Of a DNA stretch of 64,000 bases, positions 8,603 to 14,948 are shown in pieces. The stretch is from Halopiger goleimassiliensis. GTDB taxonomy: Archaea > Halobacteriota > Halobacteria > Halobacteriales > Natrialbaceae. A program made the position numbers and the translations under genes. The stretch spans positions 568,217 to 632,216 of the forward strand of contig NZ_HG315691.1 of assembly GCF_000455345.1 (NCBI RefSeq), given 5' to 3'. How positions within the stretch are numbered: the first letter of the stretch is position 1; each line of letters starts with the position of its first letter. The notes under the pieces are model-generated. The model saw only the letters and a program-made list of their open reading frames with translations. It ran no database searches and was not told the origin of the DNA.

Positions 8603-9181
8603 ATGGATTACAGGCTCGAGATCGACGACGCGCCGGAGACGATCCCGGGGGGAACCGGCGTCCTCTTGCTCCATCCGAGCACCGGTGAGACGGATCGCAT
8701 CGACACCGATTTTCTCAAAACCGACACCGACCAGTTCCTCGTCGTCTCCACCCGAACCACCGCCCGCGAGGTCAAACAGAAACTCGAGCACTACGACGTC
8801 GACGAGGAGCGCGCGGAGATTCTCGATACGCTCTCGATCGAACGGGGCTACTCGCGCCGTCAGAGCGACACCGTCCACTACGTCGCCGCCCCGGACGACC
8901 TCGATGGGATCGTCGAACACATCGACGGCTTCCTCGAGGCCCACGACGGGAAACTCCGGCTGAGCTTCGACTCCGTCACCGAACTCGCCTACTACGCCGG
9001 GGAGGAAGACGCCCTCGAGACGGTCGAGCGCATCCTCACCTTGCTCGAGGAGCACGACGCAGTGGGGCTCTTTCACCTCTCAGAGGACCCCCACGACGAG
9101 GCGATCGTCGACGAGTTCCGGGCGCTGTTCGACGGCGTGATCGATCTCGACGAGGACGGCAGTACCGACGCCGATTTCTAG
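8603..9181 (+). CDS. Haloarchaeal RecA/KaiC-like degenerate protein (DUF7090-like)
   Basis: A 192-residue conserved halophile protein. The start ATG 8603 is supported by a CTTAAG-type TATA element about 30 bp upstream (leaderless). The segment GGTGVLLLHPSTGETDRID followed by FLVVSTRTTAREVKQKLEHYDVD resembles the KaiC/RecA-superfamily fold, but with no Walker A lysine (no GKT/S), so ATP hydrolysis is not expected. Domain-number assignment is from memory and tentative. No function assigned. Confidence 0.7.
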   Translation: MDYRLEIDDAPETIPGGTGVLLLHPSTGETDRIDTDFLKTDTDQFLVVSTRTTAREVKQKLEHYDVDEERAEILDTLSIERGYSRRQSDTVHYVAAPDDLDGIVEHIDGFLEAHDGKLRLSFDSVTELAYYAGEEDALETVERILTLLEEHDAVGLFHLSEDPHDEAIVDEFRALFDGVIDLDEDGSTDADF

Positions 9182-9264
9182 GGTTCGACTCCGTCGGGAA
9201 GCCGTCGAGTTCGAAAGTGACGGGCTGGTAGCGTTATCCCATCCGTCGGTGTACGGACGGTTCC

Positions 9265-9552
9265 ATGGGAGCCAGTGAAAACGACGAGGTGCGAATCTGG
9301 TACGATCCGCGCCGGGATCGCGAGTTGAGCGACGCCCTCGTCAGCGCGATCGCGAAGGCGAAGAACGCGGATCTCGATCCGGAGGAGTGTGCCCTCTTTC
9401 AGGACGTCGATCCCGACTCGCTCGACGCCCTCTTCCGCGAGTCGGGGACCGAGAATACGTCGCTGACGTTCAACACGAACGACACCGTCGTCAGGATCGA
9501 CCCGGGAACTACGTTCGAGATTCGCGCCGCCTCGCTGACGACCGAGGACTGA
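9265..9552 (+). CDS. HalOD1 output domain protein
   Basis: A 95-residue stand-alone HalOD1 domain: RELSDALVSAIAKAKN, then DPDSLDALFRESG and LTFNTNDTVVRIDPGTTFEI. In larger halophile signalling proteins this domain follows response-regulator receivers; alone it is thought to be a small regulatory module. A second stand-alone HalOD1 protein is encoded at 58599-58919. Confidence 0.8.
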   Translation: MGASENDEVRIWYDPRRDRELSDALVSAIAKAKNADLDPEECALFQDVDPDSLDALFRESGTENTSLTFNTNDTVVRIDPGTTFEIRAASLTTED

Positions 9553-9626
9553 CGGCGACGGATTCCGGTCCGGATTCCGACACCAGCTGGGTTCGGGTCC
9601 GGTCCTCGATTCGGGCGGCGTCCCAC

Positions 9627-10127
9627 TCAGCCGGCGTCGACGATCTCGATCGGACCACGCATCGTCGGTTCGTGGGGTTCACAGACGTACTCGTGGAGTT
9701 CCTCGGTCGCCTCGAACGTGAGCGTCCGGGTCTCGCCCTCGGTCGCCGTCGCATCGGTCGCGTACTCGTCGACGACCTCGTCGTTTTCGTCCCGGAGTTC
9801 GACGTTGTGCAAGAAGCCGTCCGCGTTCTCCCAGGTAATCGCGTACTCCCGGCCGTCGACACACACGAGCGTCGGGTTCTCCTCGCCCGCGATCGGCTCC
9901 GGATCGACGCCGATCCAGACCGCGATACCGGTCTCGAGCCGAATCTCCTCGATCCCATCCCAGAGCTCGAGTACGGCCGACTCGGACGTCGGGCTCTCCC
10001 CGTCTCCCTCGCGTTCTTCGTCCGAATCACCACCACCGAGACATCCCGACAGCGCGGCCGCTGCCGTTCCACCCGTCATCGCCACGACGGTTCGACGCGG
10101 TACCAGTTGCATGCCGTTCCCCGTCAT
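9627..10127 (-). CDS. Cupredoxin (halocyanin-like) Tat lipoprotein
   Basis: A 166-residue blue-copper-type protein. VPRRTVVAMTGGTAAAALSGC gives the Tat motif and lipobox (C29; split VPRRTVVAM / AAAALSGC). The C-terminal cupredoxin has type-1 copper ligands H107 (FLHNVEL), C149 and H152 (YVCEPHEP) and M156. It would carry electrons at the outer face of the membrane. An alternative start at Met6 (10112) matches a TATA spacing better. It is divergent from nothing close; the intergenic 10128-10306 holds its promoter. Confidence 0.82.
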   Translation of the reverse strand: MTGNGMQLVPRRTVVAMTGGTAAAALSGCLGGGDSDEEREGDGESPTSESAVLELWDGIEEIRLETGIAVWIGVDPEPIAGEENPTLVCVDGREYAITWENADGFLHNVELRDENDEVVDEYATDATATEGETRTLTFEATEELHEYVCEPHEPTMRGPIEIVDAG

Positions 10128-10306
10128 GCGTTAACGTTTGGCATAGAAGACGGTAAATCCTGTTCAGCGACGACCGAGTGTCGAGCGAACTTACACGACG
10201 ACGGACGAATTTCCGGGCCTGTGGACGAATTTTCGATTTCGAATCGACGCCCGGTTCGGTTCGCAATCGCGGTCGGCTCCGTTCGTGGCGGACGAGCCGA
10301 GGGTGG

Positions 10307-11089
10307 TTACTCCTCGAGCGACTCGAAGGTCTTCTCGGCCCACCTGATCGCGTACTCGCTCCCGTGGTCGCGGTAGGCCTCGGTATCGAGCGCTGCGAAG
10401 GGGGCCGGCAGTTCGATGGCGTGTTTGATCGCGGCACAGGCCAACTCCGTCGCGTCGGCGAAGTCGGTTTCGCCGCGGGCGACCTCGCCGGGGAGCGACG
10501 AGACCCGCCCCTCGAGTCGGTCGCCGGCGTCCTGCCACGCGTCCGCGAGGTCGGGATGGGTATCGTGCCACGTCGCGAAGACCGCTCGCGTCTGGAGGCC
10601 GAGCCAGGCGTCGTACAGCGCCGCGGCGATCTGATACGTACTGGTCGGATCGAGCGGGGCCGACTCGTTCAACTCGCGATAGCCGTCCTCGAAGAAGCCC
10701 AGAAACTGTTCGGGTACCTCGAGCCCGAGCTGGACGAACGCCTCCGCGACGAGGAAGTCGACGAACGACTCGGGGGAGCCCTGGACGCGCGGCTTGACGA
10801 TGACGAGCGGCGGCTCGGTCTGTCGCGTCCAGACGACGCTGCCGTCGCCGGGCATGCCGATCGTGAACTCCGATCCCGCGTATCGCGACAGGAGTGCAGG
10901 GGCGTCCTCGGGCACCCACGACGACGGGTAGGTGGCCGGCTCGAGGGAGTCGACGACGAGTCCGAGATCTTCGGCCGCCTCGGGGGGCAGCGTCTCGAAG
11001 TCCCGTTCGCAGTCGAACACCTGCGTTTCGGGTGCGTGCTCCTCGCGAACGGCCTCGAGGGGAGCCGAGAGTTCGCGAGCCTCGAACAT
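10307..11089 (-). CDS. Uncharacterised haloarchaeal protein (DUF7089-like)
   Basis: A 260-residue acidic soluble protein with no signal peptide or membrane segment. It is rich in Trp/Phe/Tyr (FTIGMPGDGSVVWTRQ; DAWLGLQTRAVFATWHDTHP) and conserved-looking throughout. No catalytic motif recognised; the DUF number is from memory and uncertain. ATG 11089 is the start because it overlaps by one base the stop (TGATG) of a 29-residue membrane peptide gene, a classic coupling arrangement. Confidence 0.7.
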   Translation of the reverse strand: MFEARELSAPLEAVREEHAPETQVFDCERDFETLPPEAAEDLGLVVDSLEPATYPSSWVPEDAPALLSRYAGSEFTIGMPGDGSVVWTRQTEPPLVIVKPRVQGSPESFVDFLVAEAFVQLGLEVPEQFLGFFEDGYRELNESAPLDPTSTYQIAAALYDAWLGLQTRAVFATWHDTHPDLADAWQDAGDRLEGRVSSLPGEVARGETDFADATELACAAIKHAIELPAPFAALDTEAYRDHGSEYAIRWAEKTFESLEE

Positions 11090-11178
11090 CAGACGAACGC
11101 GGTCTGGAAGATGACCAGCGCAGACAGCACTCCCGCTCCGACGAGCGTGGCGAGAACGATCTTGGTTGCAGTGCTCAT
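11089..11178 (-). CDS. 29-residue single-helix membrane peptide
   Basis: A very small gene: MSTATKIVLATLVGAGVLSA followed by LVIFQTAFV and TGA. Residues 6-29 form one hydrophobic helix, N-terminus positively charged. The stop TGA overlaps the ATG of the next gene (TGATG), so translation is probably coupled. Good halophile codon use and the precise junction support it as real. Function unknown; a membrane anchor or partner for the 260-residue protein is a guess. Confidence 0.6.
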   Translation of the reverse strand: MSTATKIVLATLVGAGVLSALVIFQTAFV

Positions 11179-11238
11179 ATGCGAGGGCTATCACCCCCAT
11201 CGCTTAAAACCATCCCTCTCGCCGTCCGTGGCCGATTG

Positions 11239-11263
11239 GACCCCTCCGTTTCAACTGGAGATC
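11239..11263 (-). promoter_or_regulatory. ORB-like sequence upstream of small membrane peptide
   Basis: On the minus strand: CTCCAGTTGAAACGGAGGGG. This is a close match to the ORB core with G-tail, about 60 bp upstream of the 29-residue peptide gene and 2.7 kb from the origin. The match is as good as those at the origin itself. Confidence 0.55.
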
Positions 11264-11276
11264 GCGGGCCTGTGGG

Positions 11277-11362
11277 TCATACGGGTCTGCTGTACGTCAG
11301 TTCCGGCGAAACCGCGATCCGGCGGTGGTCGCGCCGGGACATCGGTACAGCAACCCGCATCA
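11277..11362 (-). repeat. Stop-codon-linked inverted-repeat element, copy A
   Basis: Read on the minus strand it begins with the TGA stop of ArvC: TGATGCGGGTTGCTGTACCG then ATGTCCCGGCG, a variable middle with GGATCGCGG, then CGCCGGAACTGACGTACAG. The far end read on the plus strand is TCATACGGGTCTGCTGTACG, almost the same as the start, so the ends are inverted repeats of about 19 bp. Copies B and C share the same core. Confidence 0.8.
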
Positions 11363-12406
11363 CTCCTCGCCGTCCCGCCAGGCGTCCGGAACCTCGATGA
11401 CGTAGCGGCCGTCCTCCTGAAGCGAGATGATGTACTCCTCGCGGTTGTACAGCTCCATCAGATTCAGTTCGTACTGCCCCGGACGGACGATTTTGATGCT
11501 CTCGAACTGCTCGTTGAGTTCCTCCCGAAGTTCCTCGATGGACGGACGTTCCCCGGAGGGTTCGCTGACGACGCGGCCGTGATCGGGTTCGGCGGCCATC
11601 TCCTCGTCGTCCGTGGCCACCCTCTCGTCGGGCGATTCGTCCGTCGGTGCGTCACCATCGACCTCGTCGGTCCCGGAACGCGCCGCCGGTTGTCGGTCGG
11701 AGTCGACTCGCTCGCGGGCAGTGTCGGACCGGTCCCGATCGGGTGTCGAATGCGCCGACCGACCGCGGTCGTTTCGCGTGGCTCCCTCGACGGTTCCGGT
11801 CGGAAGGTCGTCCTCCGAGACGACGCCGCTCCGGGCGTCGGCCTGGGCCGAGTTCTCGTCGTCGGCCATCGTGGCTCGAGTCGGTTCCTCCCGGGACTTC
11901 GGCCGAGGCGTCGATCCCGAGTTCGCCGCCCCGGTGTCGGACGTATCTGGTGCGGACGATCGATCCGACGGCCGCCGGGCCGAATCGGGCCACTCTTCGA
12001 AGTCGTCGGCCGACATCGCCTGGCGATCCGTGGGCTCGTCTTGCGTCCCGGCGTCGTTTTCCGCCTCCCGTTTGGAGACCCACTCCCGAACGGTCTCGGT
12101 CGCGTCGGAGACGCTGGAGCCCCAGCCGGAACTCGAGTCGTCGTCCCAGTCCCCGGGTGGGGGGTCGTCGACGGCCGCGGCGTCCGCGTCGGCCCCGGGT
12201 GACGACTCCGCAGGTGTCGATTCGGTGGTCCCCGCCGCGTCCTCGCTCGAGGGAGCGGTTCCACTGGAACCGTCGCTCGTCCCGCCCGATAGCGACCGGG
12301 ACGGGGTGAACTGGAACTTGTTTCCGCCACAGTCCGGACAGCCCGACAGCATCTCCTTGGAGCCGTCGGGGAACGTCCGGCCGCAGTTCGTGCATTCGTG
12401 GGGCAT
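11360..12406 (-). CDS. arvC: OapC/ArvC-type zinc-ribbon protein (DUF2072)
   Basis: A 348-residue protein. The N-terminal zinc ribbon has C5/C8 and C23/C26 (CTNCGRTF and GCPDCGG). A long Ser/Asp/Thr disordered middle spans about 40-270. A conserved C-terminal domain (about 275-345) contains REELNEQFESIKIVRPGQYE and LNLMELYNREEYI. This matches the archaeal protein encoded with DUF2073 and an Era-like GTPase. That trio drives extracellular-vesicle formation in Haloferax (ArvA/B/C, established work). ATG overlaps the stop of arvB by 1 nt (TAATG). Its TGA is the first codon of repeat copy A. Confidence 0.82.
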   Translation of the reverse strand: MPHECTNCGRTFPDGSKEMLSGCPDCGGNKFQFTPSRSLSGGTSDGSSGTAPSSEDAAGTTESTPAESSPGADADAAAVDDPPPGDWDDDSSSGWGSSVSDATETVREWVSKREAENDAGTQDEPTDRQAMSADDFEEWPDSARRPSDRSSAPDTSDTGAANSGSTPRPKSREEPTRATMADDENSAQADARSGVVSEDDLPTGTVEGATRNDRGRSAHSTPDRDRSDTARERVDSDRQPAARSGTDEVDGDAPTDESPDERVATDDEEMAAEPDHGRVVSEPSGERPSIEELREELNEQFESIKIVRPGQYELNLMELYNREEYIISLQEDGRYVIEVPDAWRDGEE

Positions 12407-12804
12407 TAGTTTCGTCGGGACACGAGGGCGCTGATGAGCGTTTCGTCCTTGTGTAGCGTCTCGATCTGGTTCGCCGGCCCGATCACCGTCAGCTTCGCCG
12501 TCGACTGTTCCTGGCCCATGATCCGGCCGAGCAACGAGGAGTCGTTGGCCTCGGACTTCGGATAGGTCTCGATCTCGATCCCGTTGAACTCGTCAGGGCT
12601 GATCTCGGCCATCGTCGTCTCGATCAGTCTGCTCTCTTCGTCCGGCGTCAATCCCTCCTCGAGGATGACGATGTTGCCGTCGTGGACGCCGTCTAGGATC
12701 ATCCGGATCTTCTCCATCGTCGCCATCTGCTCCATCCGCTCGCCGCTGATGAGATCGATCTGGATGCCGTCGTCCGGGTCGTCGGTGTTCTGTGCCTTTG
12801 GCAT
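12406..12804 (-). CDS. arvB: OapB/ArvB family protein (DUF2073)
   Basis: A 132-residue soluble protein (GIQIDLISGERMEQMATMEK, later EGLTPDEESRLIETTMAEI and FNGIEIETYP) matching DUF2073. It is the middle gene of the GTPase trio, starting 6 nt after the GTPase stop and overlapping arvC by 1 nt. Established context: partner of a small GTPase in archaeal membrane vesiculation. No catalytic motif is seen; it is likely a regulator or scaffold. Confidence 0.85.
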   Translation of the reverse strand: MPKAQNTDDPDDGIQIDLISGERMEQMATMEKIRMILDGVHDGNIVILEEGLTPDEESRLIETTMAEISPDEFNGIEIETYPKSEANDSSLLGRIMGQEQSTAKLTVIGPANQIETLHKDETLISALVSRRN

Positions 12805-12810
12805 CGGTGA

Positions 12811-13449
12811 TCACCCGAAGTACTCCGCGATCGAGTCGTACACTTCGTCCATGTTGTCGCCTTCCTTCGCCGAGAGGGGGACGGTCTTGTGCTGCGGGAA
12901 GGCGTCCTCGATCCGCTTCACGCTCGATTCCTCGAGGTCGATCTTGTTCGCGAAGATGAGAACGGGGAGATCGCGCGATTCGATGATGCCGATCAGCATC
13001 GTGTTGACCTGCGTGATCGGGTCCTCTGCGCTGTCGAGCACGTAGATGACGCCGTCGACGTCCTCGCGGAGCCAGTGCATCGCCTCGGCGACGCCTTCGG
13101 TCGCCTCGCGGGACCGACGAATGGCGTCGTCCTCCTCCATCTCGTCGGTGAACTCCTCGTAGTCGACTTTCGTCGTCACGCCGGGGGTGTCGACGATGTC
13201 GATCGTCACCGACTTGCCGTTGCGTTCGATCTCGACGTTCTCCTTCCGGCGCGCGCGCCGCGTTTCGTGTGGAATGTGACTCTCCGTACCGACTGCGTCG
13301 CCGGTCCAGTCACGAGCGATCCGATTCGCGAGCGTCGTCTTTCCTGCGTTCGGCGGTCCGTAGATCCCGATTCGTTTCGGCTCCTGTTCCGAGAACAGGC
13401 GATCCGTCACCCGGGAGATACTATCTTTGAGTTCTGTGAACAGTCCCAT
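12811..13449 (-). CDS. arvA: Era-like small GTPase ArvA
   Basis: A 212-residue Ras/Era-like GTPase. G1 is YGPPNAGKTTLANRI (about 30-44), G3 is DIVDTPGVTTKVDY (about 86-99), and G4 is FANKIDLEES (about 168-177). G5 is less clear (VPLSAKEGD). The N-terminal 25 residues form an amphipathic helix that could touch membrane. It is the lead gene of arvA-arvB-arvC and, in Haloferax, its homologue is required for extracellular vesicle production. TATA-like elements are at about 13502-13518. It is transcribed away from the origin. Confidence 0.9.
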   Translation of the reverse strand: MGLFTELKDSISRVTDRLFSEQEPKRIGIYGPPNAGKTTLANRIARDWTGDAVGTESHIPHETRRARRKENVEIERNGKSVTIDIVDTPGVTTKVDYEEFTDEMEEDDAIRRSREATEGVAEAMHWLREDVDGVIYVLDSAEDPITQVNTMLIGIIESRDLPVLIFANKIDLEESSVKRIEDAFPQHKTVPLSAKEGDNMDEVYDSIAEYFG

Positions 13450-13773
13450 AGTAGGGCCTCCAGCACACGGGGTGTGTCTGCGCGTACTACTGCACTGAAC
13501 TCACTTAAGCCTACGTTAAATACGTTGCCGATGAGACACGTTTCGCCCGGACTCACGAGAGATCGGTTCCCCGAATGGACGATCCGCTGACAGCTGACCG
13601 ATTCCGTTCGAACGGACCCATCGGTCCCGCCCGAGAACAGAGTCTCCGACCGGTAATGGAAGATATCCTCGAGACGGGGCGACGAGTCCAGAACTCGAGG
13701 GGAAGCGATGGCATGTGAGCGAAGCGACGGGAGCCGAAATGAAAGAACGACGGCCGTTCCTGGACGGATCGAT

Positions 13774-13794
13774 GGAGTTGAAACGAAGGGGTCG
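13774..13794 (+). promoter_or_regulatory. ORB-like sequence (left outlier of origin)
   Basis: GGAGTTGAAACGAAGGGGTC matches the right half of the ORB core perfectly (GAAACGAAGGGGT) but the left half imperfectly. It is 200 bp left of the first strong ORB. Confidence 0.5.
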
Positions 13795-13993
13795 ACGATC
13801 CAGTCGGGACGGAGCCGCCGATCGAGTACTCGGAAACGGTGGTAAGGAGGACGACGACTGCAGCGTGACTCTTGACAGGGTCGGTAGTGGGGGAAGATAT
13901 TGAACAGAGAATTGTGGCATTACCTCACGTGGGATGAACCCGCACGATCTTTCCGCGAGATCGACGCGGCCGTGACGGGAACAGAGGACCGCA

Positions 13994-14024
13994 CCACCCC
14001 CACCCCTTTGTTTCAACTGGAGAC
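13994..14024 (-). promoter_or_regulatory. Origin recognition box with G-string, left
   Basis: On the minus strand: CTCCAGTTGAAACAAAGGGG followed by TGGGGGTGG. A full ORB core plus extended G-string, pointing left, away from the AT-rich segment. Confidence 0.75.
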
Positions 14025-14193
14025 GGACGACGAACCGGGTAGGAACACTGGATGCTGACGATGGGATGATAGCTCTCTTCGGTCGTTATAGGGCCGAAAA
14101 CTGACGAGTGGACGGATAGACGGGACGTTCAGTGACTCTCGAGCGATTGATTCGCTCGGGAAGCTGAACGACGGAACTGCCAGTAGCGGGGCT

Positions 14194-14310
14194 GAAAACT
14201 CTAGTAAGGTCTAGTAACACTACAACCAAACTCTAGTACTCTAAATCTATTAACTGCAGTGCGGATACTGTTTCTCACCCACAATCATAAATGCTGCTGT
14301 TCTAGAGAAA
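14194..14310. other. Putative DNA unwinding element
   Basis: The most AT-rich part of the origin, flanked by the two strong ORBs whose G-strings face outward. It contains the hexamer CTAGTA three times (14201, 14211, 14233), i.e. spaced 10 and 22 bp, close to whole helical turns. Inference: site of initial melting by Orc1/Cdc6. Confidence 0.6.
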
Positions 14311-14374
14311 CCCCTCCCCCACCCCCTCCGTCGTCCTGTTCCACCTGAAATGAAGGGGTGGGGGAGGGGTGGTG
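14311..14374 (+). promoter_or_regulatory. Origin recognition box with two-sided G-string inverted repeat, right
   Basis: The core is TGTTCCACCTGAAATGAAGG at 14338-14357 and the G-string GGGGTGGGGGAGGGG at 14355-14369. The exact complement CCCCTCCCCCACCCC is at 14311-14325, so a perfect 15-bp inverted repeat brackets the core. The G-run could form a four-stranded structure on either strand. Confidence 0.72.
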
Positions 14375-14784
14375 GTAGTTGGTGACATTCCACGGAGGAT
14401 TCTCGAGGCGATCTGCCGTTCGACTGAGGACGGCAGTGTGTTATCAGGCCGTATCCGATCGGAATCGTCATCATACCCCTCGTACTCCCGTCATCACATC
14501 CCTTCGTCCCCTCCTGAACCCGTGTCGATCCGATCTCCCAACTAGTCCCGGATCGGTCTACCTGCATTCGATCTCGCAGCGACTTCCACTGTCTCCGCTC
14601 TGCCGACGAGTTTCGTGGACCGTCCCGTGTGCGAGCCCAACGCGCGGGAATCTATATACATACTCTCTCGAACTCGTTCCTGTGGTTCGGACATAGTCCA
14701 GTCGAAACGACGCCCCACCCGCCGATGCCCGTTGTTTCCCCTCGAGCCGGCTGGCCCCAGCGACGAGAACAACGCGTGAATCGA

Positions 14785-14803
14785 AGGGAAGAATTTAATA
14801 TCA
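14785..14803 (+). promoter_or_regulatory. Probable orc1/cdc6 promoter
   Basis: The TATA-like AATTTAATATCA (about 14790-14801) is the best core promoter ahead of cdc6. A start about 25 bp downstream would give a leader of about 120 nt, unusually long for this genome. The leader contains the ORB at 14913. Confidence 0.4.
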
Positions 14804-14912
14804 CGGTGTTCCTCTGCTTCGTTTGCATCAACTGGATCCGAGCCGAGTATCGATAGGCGGAATTTGGCTCTTCTGGGCCATCTACTCGCTCATACTCCTC
14901 GTCTCGGTCGCG

Positions 14913-14940
14913 GATTCCAGTCGAAATGAGGGGGTACGAG
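14913..14940 (+). promoter_or_regulatory. ORB directly upstream of orc1/cdc6 start codon
   Basis: TTCCAGTCGAAATGAGGGGG is an ORB match ending about 10 bp before ATG 14949. This position suggests the initiator could bind its own leader (autoregulation); inference. Confidence 0.55.
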
Positions 14941-14948
14941 TACGACGA

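Larger units (their letters stand above)
13450..14948. other. oriC: Chromosomal replication origin region (non-coding)
   Basis: A 1.5-kb gene-free stretch between arvA and orc1/cdc6. It contains ORB matches at 13774-13794, 13994-14024, 14338-14374 and 14913-14940, and an AT-rich segment (about 14194-14310) between the two strongest. The open frames here have codon use unlike the neighbouring genes, so I call none. Location next to orc1/cdc6 and PolD DP1 matches the conserved haloarchaeal oriC1 neighbourhood. Confidence 0.85.

Noticed and set aside
10178-12202. Long plus-strand open frame antisense to the 260-residue protein and arvC
   Set aside because: Composition is Arg/Gly/Val-rich, unlike the acidic proteins here. 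It is a shadow of high-GC genes on the other strand and spans two unrelated genes.
13685-13705. GTCCAGAACTCGAGGGGAAG near the origin
   Set aside because: Has the TCCA and G-run but no GAAAC core; too weak to list as an ORB.
13516-14016. 166-codon minus-strand frame in the origin region
   Set aside because: Ser/Arg/Pro-rich with many Cys and Leu, no acidic bias, overlapping ORBs. Treated as non-coding.
14823-14948. N-terminal extension of Orc1/Cdc6 from an in-frame TTG at 14823
   Set aside because: It would encode a hydrophobic stretch unknown in Orc1/Cdc6 and overlap the ORB; ATG 14949 gives the acidic start expected.
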